Assembly (NCBI GenBank): GCA_964517135.1
Contig: CAZFBA010000017.1
Location: 18,500-82,499 of the forward strand
DNA from: CAZFBA01 sp964517135
Lineage (GTDB): Bacteria > Cyanobacteriota > Vampirovibrionia > JBFMGH01
Direction: 5' to 3'
Length of the DNA stretch: 64,000 nucleotides
The notes under the pieces were generated by a model. That model was not told the origin of the DNA. It did not search any database and saw nothing but the letters and a program-made list of their open reading frames with translations. Below, one piece after another: positions 1-8,892 of this stretch. Every line of letters starts with the position of its first letter. The stretch's first letter is position 1. A program made the position numbers and the translations under genes.

Positions 1-16
1 CAGTAAACGTCATTAG

Positions 17-1447
17 CTATCTTGACCCCCTTCTATCAGCCAGATTTATTTTTGAAATAGTATTTGTCTCCTGCTCAGAAACAAACAGGCTGTCATTATT
101 GTCAAAATACAGGTAATATGGTTTGTTTAAGCCTGTTACTATGGTTGAAGTATCACCCTGTTTATCAACAAGGGCAATGCTGTTTGAAAGATAGTTAGCT
201 ACATAAAGGTTTCCGACAGGGTCGATAGCAAGGCCAATAGGGCCATTAATATCTTCAGATTTGGCAAAAACACTTTTGTGACCTGAAGGTGATATTTTAT
301 AGATAATATTTTCTGAATAATTAGCAACATACACGTTATTATTATTATCGCTGACTATTCCAGTAGGGCCATTAAAACCTTTTGCGAAAGTCTTTACTGC
401 GCTTCTGGCAACAGGTTTACTGCTATAGCTAACCTGACTGACCTTTTCAAGAGTACTTTTAGGACTAATTGTAAGCTTTCCACTGCTGCTGGTATCTTCG
501 ATAGACATAAAGCTAACAGCTATTTTTTCTTCTTCTGTTTCTTTTTTCTGGTATTGATTGTTATTGGGCGTTCGTGATGAAGAGGCAGTAGAATATTTTT
601 CCCAGAATTTATCAGTATTCTGGGTCTTGCTAGCTGTAGATACTGTTGTTGTTTCCTGTTTGGTAATAACTTCAGATTCTATTGTTTCTTCCTTTATTCT
701 GTTATCTTCTTTTTCAACAAATTCATTAGTAGCAAGAGCTTTGCTCATAAGCGCTCTTTCTCTTTTTGACATACTTTTAGTGTTTTCAGCAGGTTTTTTA
801 TCACTTTTGGCAGAAGCTACATTCTTGTTTTCAGTAATTTCAACAGTTAATTTATCTTCAATATTTTCTTTATCATTATTTTTTAGTGTTATATTATTTT
901 CTGTTTTAGTTTTATCAGTAGAAATGGTTTCATTTTTAGTTATTTCTTTACGGGCAACAACTGTTGTATCTTTTGCTGAACCTGAATCTGCAACTATGTC
1001 ATTGATTTTCATTTCTTCGGTCAGTGTTTTTATTTTTAGTTGAGCATCACGATACTTATCTGATCTCTGGTTTACCAGTTTCAGGAAGCTAAGAGCTTTT
1101 TTATAGTCTTTTTTCTGAATATATATCAGTCCCAGATCATAATTGACGCTTGTATCATTGTTATTAATGCTTAATACCTTCTGAAATGCTTCTTCTGCTT
1201 TGTTAAGGTCGCCTGTATACCTGTAGATACTACCCAGGTTGTAATAGGCATCAGCAAATTCAGGATCTAGTTTGACAGCTTTTTCGAATTCTTTTATGGC
1301 ATCAGTAGTGTTTCCTTTAATGTAAAGGTCAAGGGCCTTGTTATAGGCCTGTGCTGATTCTAAATTAAACCCAAAAGCCTGTGGTGTAAAGCATAATAAA
1401 ATTATTAATGATGCTAAAATAGTGGTGTTGCGTTTATTTAATATCAT
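17..1447 (-). CDS. Secreted TPR and NHL-repeat protein
   Basis: 476 aa. The N-terminus is a clear Sec signal peptide (basic start, hydrophobic stretch to about residue 25, cleavage near QAFG-FN). Residues about 30-140 form three TPR units (for example AYYNLGSIYRYTGDLNKAEE). Residues 150-340 are a charged, Lys/Glu/Thr/Ser-rich, probably disordered linker. Residues about 350-470 hold three NHL-type beta-propeller blades (GPTGIVSDNNNNVYVANY, GPIGLAIDPVGNLYVANY). Both parts are protein-protein interaction modules, so an exported scaffold or envelope-associated role is inferred; no catalytic residues are visible. Three blades are fewer than a full propeller, so it may oligomerise or be shortened. 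The ATG at 1447 is preceded by GAGGAG at good spacing. Function unknown. Confidence 0.8.
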   Translation of the reverse strand: MILNKRNTTILASLIILLCFTPQAFGFNLESAQAYNKALDLYIKGNTTDAIKEFEKAVKLDPEFADAYYNLGSIYRYTGDLNKAEEAFQKVLSINNNDTSVNYDLGLIYIQKKDYKKALSFLKLVNQRSDKYRDAQLKIKTLTEEMKINDIVADSGSAKDTTVVARKEITKNETISTDKTKTENNITLKNNDKENIEDKLTVEITENKNVASAKSDKKPAENTKSMSKRERALMSKALATNEFVEKEDNRIKEETIESEVITKQETTTVSTASKTQNTDKFWEKYSTASSSRTPNNNQYQKKETEEEKIAVSFMSIEDTSSSGKLTISPKSTLEKVSQVSYSSKPVARSAVKTFAKGFNGPTGIVSDNNNNVYVANYSENIIYKISPSGHKSVFAKSEDINGPIGLAIDPVGNLYVANYLSNSIALVDKQGDTSTIVTGLNKPYYLYFDNNDSLFVSEQETNTISKINLADRRGSR

Positions 1448-1704
1448 CCCCTGCTCCTCATTTTCAAATTTATGTTCAAACTTGAATTCAAATTTTAATG
1501 TTCTGTTGAAAAAAGTCCTAATTAGCTAATAATAGTGTAGATGCGGTATTATAATCCTGTCAAAAAAAGCGTTGTAATAAAATGCTAACGCCAAAAGGCT
1601 TTTATGAGGGGCTTTTTGCGTGCAAGAATATTTAATTTTTCTTAATATTTTAAAAATACCAGACATCTGCTAAGAAAATTTCATTTTTAAATAAACTAAA
1701 ATGC

Positions 1705-1761
1705 TGTTATAATTGAATATCGTGTTGAATCCGGTGTGCCCTGCGGGGGTGGTTTAGCCGG
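1705..1761 (+). promoter_or_regulatory. Extended -10 promoter and hairpin leader
   Basis: TG-T-TATAAT at 1705-1713 is an extended -10 element; no good -35 is seen. The predicted start near 1720 leaves a roughly 80-nt leader before the GTG at 1799. The leader contains a GC-rich foldable segment (CCGG at 1731-1734 with CCGG at 1758-1761, inner CCC/GGG) that stands out in AT-rich DNA. No known riboswitch signature was recognised. Confidence 0.45.
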
Positions 1762-1798
1762 AAGCGTTCATTAACAGATAAAGGGAAAGGATCAAATC

Positions 1799-2392
1799 GT
1801 GAAAACCTTTAAACTGCCTATAAATCAAAACCCAAGAATAGGGAGTAACCAGAAAATAACAAAAGACATGTTTTTTGACCCGGAAGGCTACAGCGCAGCA
1901 GAGCTGGATATAAAGGTAACAGTAGGCGGAACTATTGATGGCTTTGTGCTTGGCGTCTGGCGCTGGAACGAAGAAATGGACAGACCTTTTAGAGTAAACA
2001 CAACCACCCTTCTTATATTCTCTGCTGCAGGTGAATTGCAGCCTGCACCTGACGTTGTAAGATGCGGGGGTCTGGGTGAAATATTATCTTACGGAGACAA
2101 AGTCAATATAGCAGGCTGGTTCCACGATGGCGAAGCCGATAAAGGCCGCAGATGGTACATAAATTCTGAATACGAATATATTGATAGCAATACTATAAAG
2201 CTTTTACCTGCAGAATATAAGCTAAACCTTGTTGAGGGGCAAAGATTTCATATTTCACCCGCAGAGGTAACCTTTGTTCAGGAAATTAGAACCAATAAAC
2301 GCCTGACCTGCGTTACTCTGGAAGAAGTTAAAGGTTCTTTTGTGAAAAACATTCACAATTTTAGCATTGAGGCTTATGCAACATTTATCTAG
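1799..2392 (+). CDS. Conserved-looking hypothetical protein upstream of anmK
   Basis: 197 aa, family not recognised. The sequence is soluble, beta-rich looking and acidic, with no signal peptide or membrane segment. The chosen start is GTG at 1799, with AGGGAAAGG about 8 nt upstream. The 3' end overlaps the start of anmK (17 to 26 nt depending on the anmK start), so the two genes are probably translationally coupled and co-transcribed from the promoter near 1708. That coupling suggests, but does not prove, a cell-wall or sugar-related role. Codon use looks like that of its neighbours. Confidence 0.75.
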   Translation: MKTFKLPINQNPRIGSNQKITKDMFFDPEGYSAAELDIKVTVGGTIDGFVLGVWRWNEEMDRPFRVNTTTLLIFSAAGELQPAPDVVRCGGLGEILSYGDKVNIAGWFHDGEADKGRRWYINSEYEYIDSNTIKLLPAEYKLNLVEGQRFHISPAEVTFVQEIRTNKRLTCVTLEEVKGSFVKNIHNFSIEAYATFI

Positions 2393-3623
2393 CTTAAAGC
2401 CTGATAGGAAACCTGAAACACAGCTGGTAATAGGCTTAATGACAGGCACTTCAATGGATGGCATTGATGCAGCATTAGTTAAGATTAATTTTGAACAAGA
2501 AAAAGACTTTAAACTTCCGGGCATACCTGCGTTGAATGTTGAATGCCTTTCTGCTGATCTTTATCCTTTCCCTTCTGAAGTAAAAGACGTTCTAAATAAA
2601 GTGATTACAGATGGAGATATACCTCTAAAGGATTTATGCAGCCTTAATTTTATTATTGGTGGCCTTCTGGCCGATGCAGCACTGAGCATATGCGATCAAT
2701 GCAATCTGGATATCGCTGACATATCACTAATTGGCTCGCATGGACAGACTATATACCATTTGCCTTCTGATGAAATATTTTGTGGATACCCTGTTCGCAG
2801 TACACTGCAAATAGGAGAACCTTCTGTAATCGCACAGAAAACAGGTATAACAACAGTAGCTGATTTCAGGCCTGCCGATATTGCTGCGGGGGGACAGGGG
2901 GCGCCTCTGGTATGTTTTGCTGATGCAATCTTTTTTGCTGATACCGGAAAAACTATGCTGGTTCAAAATATCGGTGGCATATCTAACGTAACGGTTCTGG
3001 GAAGAGATAACCGTTACTTCGCTTTTGATAACGGCCCCGGCAATTCTTTAATAGATCTTCTTGTCAGGAAATACTTTGATAAAGACTATGACATAGATGG
3101 AGAAATTGCCAGTGCAGGTCATATCGATGAACACTGGATTGATAGAATACTTGCTGATGAGCCTTATTTCAGGGTTCAACCTCCCAAATCAACCGGCAGA
3201 GAGCTTTTTAATTTAAATTTTATAGAAAAATATATCAACAATTACCCTCTAAATTCAGCTGAATGCACTATAGCAAGCGTAACAGCATTAACTGCCAGGG
3301 TAATAGCACAGTCTTACAGAGATTTTATTCTGCCATACTATTTGCCTGATGCTGTCATAATTGGCGGAGGAGGTGCATATAATCTATTTCTGCTTGACTG
3401 TCTTAATCGTTATCTTGATAGAAGCATACCTGTTAAAACTCACGAAGATTTTGGCATATCTAATAAGTTTAAAGAAGCTATTAGCTTTGCTATTCTGGCA
3501 TTTGTTTCTTACCACGGGCTGCCGGGTAATATTCCTGAATGCACAGGGGCTAACAGGCCTGTAGTTCTGGGCAAATTCATACCGGGCTGGCGCTCTCAGA
3601 ACTTTAACAAGGCTTCTTTTTGA
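2376..3623 (+). CDS. anmK: Anhydro-N-acetylmuramic acid kinase
   Basis: About 415 aa. AnmK phosphorylates and opens 1,6-anhydro-MurNAc released by lytic transglycosylases, giving MurNAc-6-phosphate in peptidoglycan recycling (family knowledge). The N-terminal ATP-binding signature GLMTGTSMDGIDAALV is nearly canonical. The body shows further family blocks such as GSHGQTIYH, GGQGAPLVCFADAIFF, QNIGGISNVT and FDNGPGNSLID, and the C-terminal part has VIIGGGGAYN. ATG 2376 is preceded by GAGG; an in-frame TTG at 2367 lacks a Shine-Dalgarno and would only add three residues. The gene overlaps the upstream unknown gene. No other recycling gene (murQ, ampD) is adjacent. Confidence 0.95.
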   Translation: MQHLSSLKPDRKPETQLVIGLMTGTSMDGIDAALVKINFEQEKDFKLPGIPALNVECLSADLYPFPSEVKDVLNKVITDGDIPLKDLCSLNFIIGGLLADAALSICDQCNLDIADISLIGSHGQTIYHLPSDEIFCGYPVRSTLQIGEPSVIAQKTGITTVADFRPADIAAGGQGAPLVCFADAIFFADTGKTMLVQNIGGISNVTVLGRDNRYFAFDNGPGNSLIDLLVRKYFDKDYDIDGEIASAGHIDEHWIDRILADEPYFRVQPPKSTGRELFNLNFIEKYINNYPLNSAECTIASVTALTARVIAQSYRDFILPYYLPDAVIIGGGGAYNLFLLDCLNRYLDRSIPVKTHEDFGISNKFKEAISFAILAFVSYHGLPGNIPECTGANRPVVLGKFIPGWRSQNFNKASF

Positions 3624-3698
3624 CCTTTTTAACTTCCCTTTACCCTGCATATTAACTTTGTAAATTTTGAAAACGGGTAATTCTACTTCTGAAAGATA

Positions 3699-3730
3699 TT
3701 GACAATACTATCAGATTGATCAAATATAAT
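3699..3730 (+). promoter_or_regulatory. Possible promoter for the 3764 membrane protein
   Basis: TTGACA at 3699-3704 and TATAAT at 3725-3730. The spacing of 20 nt is long; a 17-nt spacing gives a poorer -10. It lies about 35 nt ahead of the TTG start. Confidence 0.3.
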
Positions 3731-3763
3731 GACAAAAACACAAAATAAGAAAGTAAAAGCGGC

Positions 3764-5551
3764 TTGCTAAAAAAAATCATTATAGAAGATGACAATAAAG
3801 CTGTATTGCTTATTATACTTATATTTACAATGCTCTATGTATTAACATTTGGTCGCTGGGGGCTGGTTATCATAGACAGTTTTAGAGAACCCTTTATTGC
3901 GAGCCAGATGCTGGAAGGAGCTGTTCTCTATAAAGATTTAGCATACCTCTTTGGCCCTTTCATACCCTGTCTTTATGCAGTATTGTTCAGTCTTTTTGGG
4001 GTTAACCTTATACCTCTTTATCTGATTAACGGCCTGATGACTTTGCTTTATAGTTTGATACTATATTATTTGTCAAGGCAAATTCTTTCTATAAAGTCTT
4101 CTGTAGTTGTTGTGCTGCTTTTTTTCTTTGTATGTGCCTTTTTTCCAACGTTGAAAAATTATATTTTTACTTACACAGCATCAGCCTCGTATGGCAGCTT
4201 TTTTGCTATTGCTACTCTGGCCTGCTTTGTCTATCATTTTAAATCTCAAAAAAACAACATACTTTATTTTGCAGCTTTATTAAGTGCTTTAACCTTTTTA
4301 ACAAAACATGAATTTGCTGTTGCAGTAAGTCTATTATGGCTTTTTTACTTAATATTCTCCAGATTTTTTATCTCAACGTCTTTAAAAATATATATTTTAC
4401 CAATCATTCTTTTTGCTGCAATAGCTGTTATACCTTACTGGCTGTTTATTGTGCCAGCCGGCTATTCAAATATACTTGCAATAGTTATGCCAGTAGAGGC
4501 AATAAACTCTCTTGAACATTATCATCATTATTTCATCAGATCAGGTATTACACTTGAATCTGTAACAGCAGGGGTTTTCTTCTTTGCATTTTTTGCTTTT
4601 ATTTCTTCAGCAGTAATTTTGCTGGCATATTTCTATCAAATATACCGTCAGAAAAGTCTTTATCTTCCTTTAGTTATAACAACTCTTGCTCTAATGGCTT
4701 TTTGCGGGTGGCTTTATTTATCTCCGGGGGCAGCCAGAATAGTTGCGGCTTTCACCGGACAAAACTTTATGAAATTCTTTGCTGGCACTAACTTTATTAT
4801 ACTAATAGTTGCTATTATTTCTTATAGAAAACTTCGAGGAGATATCAAGCATAAGATATTATTTCTATATTGTATTTTCAGCATATTTATATCTTTAAGA
4901 AGCCCTTTATTCTTAAGCCTTGAGACTTATGGTATTTATTATCTCCCAGTGGGTTTAATTATACTAATATATTTCTTTAAAAAAATTATTCCTGAGTGGC
5001 TAAAGTCTTATTTTAATACACAAAAATTGCATCAGTCAGTCAATGTGCTGTTTTTCCTGATAATATGCTTTTTTCTCTTTACCTCTACCGGGTTATACAT
5101 TAAGAAAAGTTATCAGCTAAAATACGGTGATAGAGGGTTTATTATGGTAGAAAACTCTCTGGGTAAATACCTGGAAAGCGTGCTTACCTTTTTGAGAAGC
5201 AATACTGTTGAAGGGCAAGTAATTTATGTTATACCAGAAGAGAGTTTTTATTATTATTTTACTAAAACCAGAAGCCCTTCGAGATATTTTTACACAGATG
5301 CAGCATGGTTTAAAGGCAATAAATCAGCAGAATGCCAGCTAATAAACGATCTAACAAATAGAAAACCAGAATATATTATAATATCAAATATAAAAAGAAA
5401 CTCATATGGAATCAAAGCTTTTGGTGAAGACTTTTGCAGTGATTTAAACAGCTGGATACATCAAAATTATAGTATAGAGAAGATAATCTCCACCCGGTTT
5501 GCCCTTAATGAAGATTATTATTATCAAATATTTATTTATAAACCTAATTGA
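3764..5551 (+). CDS. Multi-pass membrane protein, GT-C glycosyltransferase-like
   Basis: 595 aa with about eleven hydrophobic membrane spans over residues 10-440 and a soluble C-terminal domain of about 150 aa. This layout matches the GT-C superfamily (ArnT/PMT-like), which transfers sugars from polyprenyl-phosphate donors on the outer face of the inner membrane. In this superfamily an acidic residue in the first external loop is often catalytic; the region FREPFIASQMLEGAVLYKDL is the equivalent segment here. The start is TTG at 3764 with only a weak ribosome site; no better in-frame start precedes the first membrane span. Substrate cannot be deduced. It is convergent with the rpsR operon, the two separated by a hairpin near 5616-5653. 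Confidence 0.7.
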   Translation: MLKKIIIEDDNKAVLLIILIFTMLYVLTFGRWGLVIIDSFREPFIASQMLEGAVLYKDLAYLFGPFIPCLYAVLFSLFGVNLIPLYLINGLMTLLYSLILYYLSRQILSIKSSVVVVLLFFFVCAFFPTLKNYIFTYTASASYGSFFAIATLACFVYHFKSQKNNILYFAALLSALTFLTKHEFAVAVSLLWLFYLIFSRFFISTSLKIYILPIILFAAIAVIPYWLFIVPAGYSNILAIVMPVEAINSLEHYHHYFIRSGITLESVTAGVFFFAFFAFISSAVILLAYFYQIYRQKSLYLPLVITTLALMAFCGWLYLSPGAARIVAAFTGQNFMKFFAGTNFIILIVAIISYRKLRGDIKHKILFLYCIFSIFISLRSPLFLSLETYGIYYLPVGLIILIYFFKKIIPEWLKSYFNTQKLHQSVNVLFFLIICFFLFTSTGLYIKKSYQLKYGDRGFIMVENSLGKYLESVLTFLRSNTVEGQVIYVIPEESFYYYFTKTRSPSRYFYTDAAWFKGNKSAECQLINDLTNRKPEYIIISNIKRNSYGIKAFGEDFCSDLNSWIHQNYSIEKIISTRFALNEDYYYQIFIYKPN

Positions 5552-5612
5552 GCTGGTTATACCAGTTTTAGATTATTGATTGCAGGCAGTTATAAAGCCC
5601 GTATTCAACAAC

Positions 5613-5653
5613 AAAAAATCCTCCTCTGGCTGTCAGTGAGCAAAGGAGGATTT
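5613..5653 (-). terminator. Terminator of the rpsF-ssb-rpsR operon
   Basis: A 10-bp perfect stem (5616-5625 with 5644-5653) is followed on the minus strand by six T. On the plus strand the T-run is weaker, so it may also stop the convergent membrane-protein transcript. Confidence 0.8.
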
Positions 5654-5674
5654 AAAAACTTTTCTATCTTTTAT

Positions 5675-5899
5675 CTATCCCTCTAGAATATAGCCAACAA
5701 GCGAAAGTTGCCTGCAACGTTTAATAGCTCTGGTGAGCATTCTCTGGTGAAGGGCGCAGTTGCCTGTTATTCTTCTTGGTAAAATCTTGCCTCTTTCTGT
5801 CAGGTATTTTTTGAGCTTTGGAGCATCTTTAAAATCAATCAAAGTTACTTTATCGGCACAAAAATTACAGGTTTTTCTTTTTCTACGAGCATCTGACAT
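5675..5899 (-). CDS. rpsR: Ribosomal protein bS18
   Basis: 74 aa, full length for bS18. The core LTERGKILPRRITGNCA and HQRMLTRAIKRCRQLSLVGY is diagnostic. It binds the 30S platform next to bS6. The protein carries CNFC near the N-terminus plus two further Cys (about residues 48 and 61), so it looks like the cysteine-containing, possibly zinc-binding form of S18. It is the last gene of rpsF-ssb-rpsR, the standard bacterial order, and is followed by a strong terminator. Confidence 0.98.
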   Translation of the reverse strand: MSDARRKRKTCNFCADKVTLIDFKDAPKLKKYLTERGKILPRRITGNCALHQRMLTRAIKRCRQLSLVGYILEG

Positions 5900-5923
5900 T
5901 TTATCAACTTCTCCTTTATAGAA

Positions 5924-6343
5924 CTAAAATGGTATTTCTTCTTCATCGATGAGATCATCGGGAGTTATATTATAATCATCCGCTGATGGAGGCGGTATAT
6001 CATCCTCTATTTCATCAGCTCCTGTTTTTTGATCTTTAACAGACTGAATAATTTCAACATTGTTTGCATCAAGTTCAATGCCTTTTTTATCTATGCCGCT
6101 CTGGTCTTTATAGCTATTGGTTTGTAATCTGCCGTCAATAACGACTGTTTGCCCTTTTTTAACTGTTTCTGCACAGGTATCAGCAAGTTTCCTCCAGGTG
6201 ATAACCCTGACCAGATTAGGGCCTTCACTTTTTGAGGTCATCACATTAACAGTAAAAGTTGTTACAGAGATATTGTTTTGTGTAAAGCGCTTTTCAGGAT
6301 CTTTAACTACTTTTCCCATTAAGACAGCTTTGCTTATACTCAT
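5924..6343 (-). CDS. ssb: Single-stranded DNA-binding protein
   Basis: 139 aa from the preferred start. It has the OB-fold SSB domain (ISKAVLMGKVVKDPEKRFT, TWRKLADTCAETVKKGQTV, GRLQTNSYKDQSG) and an acidic tail ending EEEIPF, the conserved tip that recruits replication and repair partners. An ATG at 6355 overlaps the rpsF stop by one base (TAATG), but GGGAG lies five nt before the second in-frame ATG at 6343, which is the more likely start. Within rpsF-ssb-rpsR it is the essential replicative SSB rather than a plasmid copy. Confidence 0.97.
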   Translation of the reverse strand: MSISKAVLMGKVVKDPEKRFTQNNISVTTFTVNVMTSKSEGPNLVRVITWRKLADTCAETVKKGQTVVIDGRLQTNSYKDQSGIDKKGIELDANNVEIIQSVKDQKTGADEIEDDIPPPSADDYNITPDDLIDEEEIPF

Positions 6344-6354
6344 TTTGGCTCCCA

Positions 6355-6723
6355 TTATTGTTTGTTGTTAACGGTTTCTCTCACTTTTACAGGCCTTGCT
6401 ATTGGTGCAGCAGTGGCAAGTGCCTTTTCAACCTTTTTTTCATCCATTTTGAGGATCATTTCACGAATAACATTTTCATTCAGTTTCAAATTTCTTCTCA
6501 GAGCTGTTATTTTATCAGCTTCAAGTTGAAAAATGGATTCAACATAAAAGCCATCTCTGAATTTATTTATTTCATAGGCTAATTTTTTTCGTCCTATTTT
6601 TTCTGTTTTTAATATTTTGCCATTCAGATTTAAAATGTAATCCTCAACGGTTTTTATTGCTGCTTCGACACTATCTGGGTCGAGAGTTGGCCTGAAACAG
6701 TAAATCATTTCGTAAGTATTCAA
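6355..6723 (-). CDS. rpsF: Ribosomal protein bS6
   Basis: 122 aa. NTYEMIYCFRPTLDPDSVEA at the start, RKKLAYEINKFRDGFYV and the C-terminal LKLNENVIREMILKMDEKK identify bS6, the partner of bS18 on the 30S platform. It begins with TTG (6723), preceded by GGAGGTG about 12 nt upstream, and there is no in-frame ATG nearby. It is the first gene of the operon. A TTG start for a ribosomal protein is uncommon but fits the TTG use elsewhere in the window. Confidence 0.97.
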   Translation of the reverse strand: MNTYEMIYCFRPTLDPDSVEAAIKTVEDYILNLNGKILKTEKIGRKKLAYEINKFRDGFYVESIFQLEADKITALRRNLKLNENVIREMILKMDEKKVEKALATAAPIARPVKVRETVNNKQ

Positions 6724-6971
6724 AGTTATATTTACACCTCCATAAATTCATACCTTATTACAGGCAATTAATACTAGCACAATCATAGATATGAAATAAA
6801 CCATTTCTTTTAAAGATTGTTACATAAAGGGTTTATTTTGTTCACACTACGCTAAAGAGTTGCATAAAGACAGGATACACAAATGAAAGCATAAAAACAA
6901 GCATTAAGACCCGTAATACATTTTTTTTAAGTGAAAACAAGCACTGAAGATAAAAGATTAATGTATATAAT

Positions 6972-7053
6972 AAACGCCATAAGTAATCATATTAAAGCGG
7001 ATAAATGGCGAGTGTTTTAGAATTATTTAATTCTTTTTATAGCCTGGTATAGT
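6972..7053 (+). repeat. Dispersed repeat family A, copy 1
   Basis: This intergenic segment shares a core (TTTTAGAATTATTTAATTC at 7015-7033) and flanks (CATAAGTAATCA, GATAAATGGCG) with 10856-10926, and in reverse orientation with 36840-36938 and 43286-43372. The core recurs inverted at 7131-7148, so this copy looks like a roughly 135-180 bp MITE-like element with terminal inverted repeats. No ORF lies inside. Confidence 0.7.
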
Positions 7054-7130
7054 AAGAAATAAAAGACTCTCACCGAAGTGGACTAAGAGATAGTGTGAGA
7101 AAATAGAAACCAAAACTAAACGACATAAAA

Positions 7131-7148
7131 AATTAAACAATTCTAAAA
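7131..7148 (-). repeat. Inverted partner of repeat A core
   Basis: AATTAAACAATTCTAAAA is the reverse complement (one mismatch) of the repeat A core at 7015-7032. It could form the second terminal inverted repeat of that element. Confidence 0.6.
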
Positions 7149-7183
7149 GTCTCTTTTTCAGGTTATACATCAGTTTTATATTA

Positions 7184-7251
7184 AGAATTGTAAAGACTAA
7201 TCATAAACTAATTGAGAGTTTTTCTCATTTGGTTTATGATTAGTCAATTCT
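7184..7251. repeat. Long perfect hairpin
   Basis: GACTAATCATAAAC (7195-7208) pairs perfectly with 7232-7245. The flanks AGAATTG (7184-7190) and CAATTCT (7245-7251) add a second pairing block across a bulge. It sits about 80 nt before the 7332 gene. It could be a terminator-like or transposon-derived cruciform, but there is no clear T-run. Confidence 0.6.
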
Positions 7252-7331
7252 ACAATCAGGCTAAAATCCTTTATCTGTAAGTTATATCAAAACTTATTTT
7301 GTTTATATTTAATAATAAAAGTTAAAATGGG

Positions 7332-8489
7332 ATGAATAAGCTTTCTCTGGCAACCAGTATTTTTAAAACAATGGAAACGGATGCTTCTATGGCATTATTT
7401 ATGCGTGACACAGGTGGGTGCCTTGTGCCAAAGCTAGCAGTATCCAGAAGTGTTGATGAAGCCAGAGAAATAACATTTGCTGAACTAGCTGAATCTGCCA
7501 TATTTTATTTTTCTATTGCGCCAATTGCAATATTAAATTCAAAAATCTTTTCTAAAGTCTTTAAAAACAGCTCTAAAGAAATTGCTCAAAACATTAAAAC
7601 TCTTGACAAACAAGCAATAGATAAAGTTAGAAACATTAAACTGGCAAAAGTTGGTCGTATAGGTGCTTCTTTTAGTATTCTATTGCCTTTGATTTATGCA
7701 ATAGCACCTATCAGAAATCTTATTACCCTTAAAAAAACAGGTAAAGAAGAATTTATAAAAGTTGTTAACCTTAAAAAAAGTAATAATAAACCAAAGAGCA
7801 AAGGTTTAAATAGGTCTGAAAAAATTAAAGCAGAAGAAAAAGCCAGGCAAAACTCTATTAAACTGTTAAAAAAACTGGGAGCAATAACAATAACTGGCTT
7901 AACTGTTACGGCCGGGTTTATTTCACTGGCCAAAAACCCGACTATATTTAAAAAAGCAGAACCGTTTATTAATGGTCTTATCAAAAAACTTGATTTTAAT
8001 GGAAATAATGCAACACTTAAACAATTTGGATATCTTATAATGCCTGTCAGCGTCGGAAGTTATTTAGCTGCATCAAGAGACAAATATGAAGTTCTGGAAA
8101 ACATTCAGAGGTTTGCTATTACTATACCTATGATGTTCTTTGGGCAGGATGCCATTGAAAAAAGGATTTATAAATTCTTCGATAAAAAGTTTGGCTCTAA
8201 CCTTACGACAGGCAACAGTATCAAAACGTACAAAGAAATATTTGCTGAAACCACAAATCAAACCAAAAATCTTAAAAGTAAAAATTGGTCTATTGCCCTT
8301 GCATTTCTGATTAATACATCTCTTATGGCAGCAGCAGTAGGCCTGTTAAACCGTGTGGCAACTAAAAAACGTTATATACGTTCTCAAAAAGAATTATTTG
8401 CAAACAAGCCATTTGAAAATCAGGTTCTTAAGTGGCAAAATGGCTTTCACCAAAAACAATACAGGCGGCAGTTAAGTCAAATAACCTGA
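7332..8489 (+). CDS. Hypothetical multi-span membrane protein
   Basis: 385 aa, very basic, family not recognised. About five hydrophobic segments are visible: residues ~50-70 (AIFYFSIAPIAILNS), ~115-135, ~185-205, ~235-250 and ~315-335. A Lys-rich loop lies between the second and third. There is no cleavable signal peptide; the first 45 residues look soluble. The start is ATG 7332 without a recognisable Shine-Dalgarno. It stands alone, between repeat-rich gaps. Codon use (AT-rich, Lys/Asn/Ile-rich) matches the window. The role is unknown; a channel or scaffold is possible but nothing specific supports either. Confidence 0.65.
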   Translation: MNKLSLATSIFKTMETDASMALFMRDTGGCLVPKLAVSRSVDEAREITFAELAESAIFYFSIAPIAILNSKIFSKVFKNSSKEIAQNIKTLDKQAIDKVRNIKLAKVGRIGASFSILLPLIYAIAPIRNLITLKKTGKEEFIKVVNLKKSNNKPKSKGLNRSEKIKAEEKARQNSIKLLKKLGAITITGLTVTAGFISLAKNPTIFKKAEPFINGLIKKLDFNGNNATLKQFGYLIMPVSVGSYLAASRDKYEVLENIQRFAITIPMMFFGQDAIEKRIYKFFDKKFGSNLTTGNSIKTYKEIFAETTNQTKNLKSKNWSIALAFLINTSLMAAAVGLLNRVATKKRYIRSQKELFANKPFENQVLKWQNGFHQKQYRRQLSQIT

Positions 8490-8581
8490 TTAGTATTAGA
8501 AGTCTCTCTCTAGTTAACGTTTTTCAACATCTTTTGCTTCACTCAGGCGAAAAATATAATAACAGGGGTCTCAAAATAACT

Positions 8582-8708
8582 ATACCATTCCACGTAAAAA
8601 TTAATATATGCTGATAGAATTCAGTAGGGTGTTTTTGCCTGCACAGCGGGCAAAAACACCCGGCCTCTATAATCTGGAATCTATTCATTACTTTCAAGGA
8701 TCAGTATA
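8582..8708 (+). repeat. Dispersed repeat family B, copy 1 (MITE-like)
   Basis: 127 bp nearly identical to 43389-43517. The ends are imperfect inverted repeats beginning TATAC. The centre is a strong hairpin (GGGTGTTTTTGCC / GGGCAAAAACACCC). No ORF is present. It behaves like a small non-autonomous mobile element just downstream of the 7332 gene, where its hairpin may also act as terminator. Confidence 0.8.
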
Positions 8709-8892
8709 AAAGTTCTCAGATAAAAGAAATTGGTGTCATTAGTAATGCCTTAATTAATCAGAGCTTCCTCTTGATTATTTGATGGTGAAACATTTATTAT
8801 GGAAAAAGGGTTTACAAAATAAAACTACATCAATATTCAATATTACAAAAACCTTATGGCGTTTTGAGTTTAAGAATTTGAGGGTGTCAGAG

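Noticed and set aside
558..1043. 161-codon plus-strand ORF inside the TPR/NHL gene
   Set aside because: It is antisense to the low-complexity linker of a well-supported gene, has no ribosome site, and its hydrophobic Ser/Val/Leu composition is the mirror of Lys/Glu/Thr codons.
1731..1761. Possible riboswitch in the 1799 leader
   Set aside because: The GC-rich fold does not match any riboswitch consensus I know; kept only as a leader hairpin.
8779..8892. N-terminal extension of the HEAT-like protein
   Set aside because: It would put the signal peptide 38 residues inside the protein; the internal ATG at 8893 is the better start.
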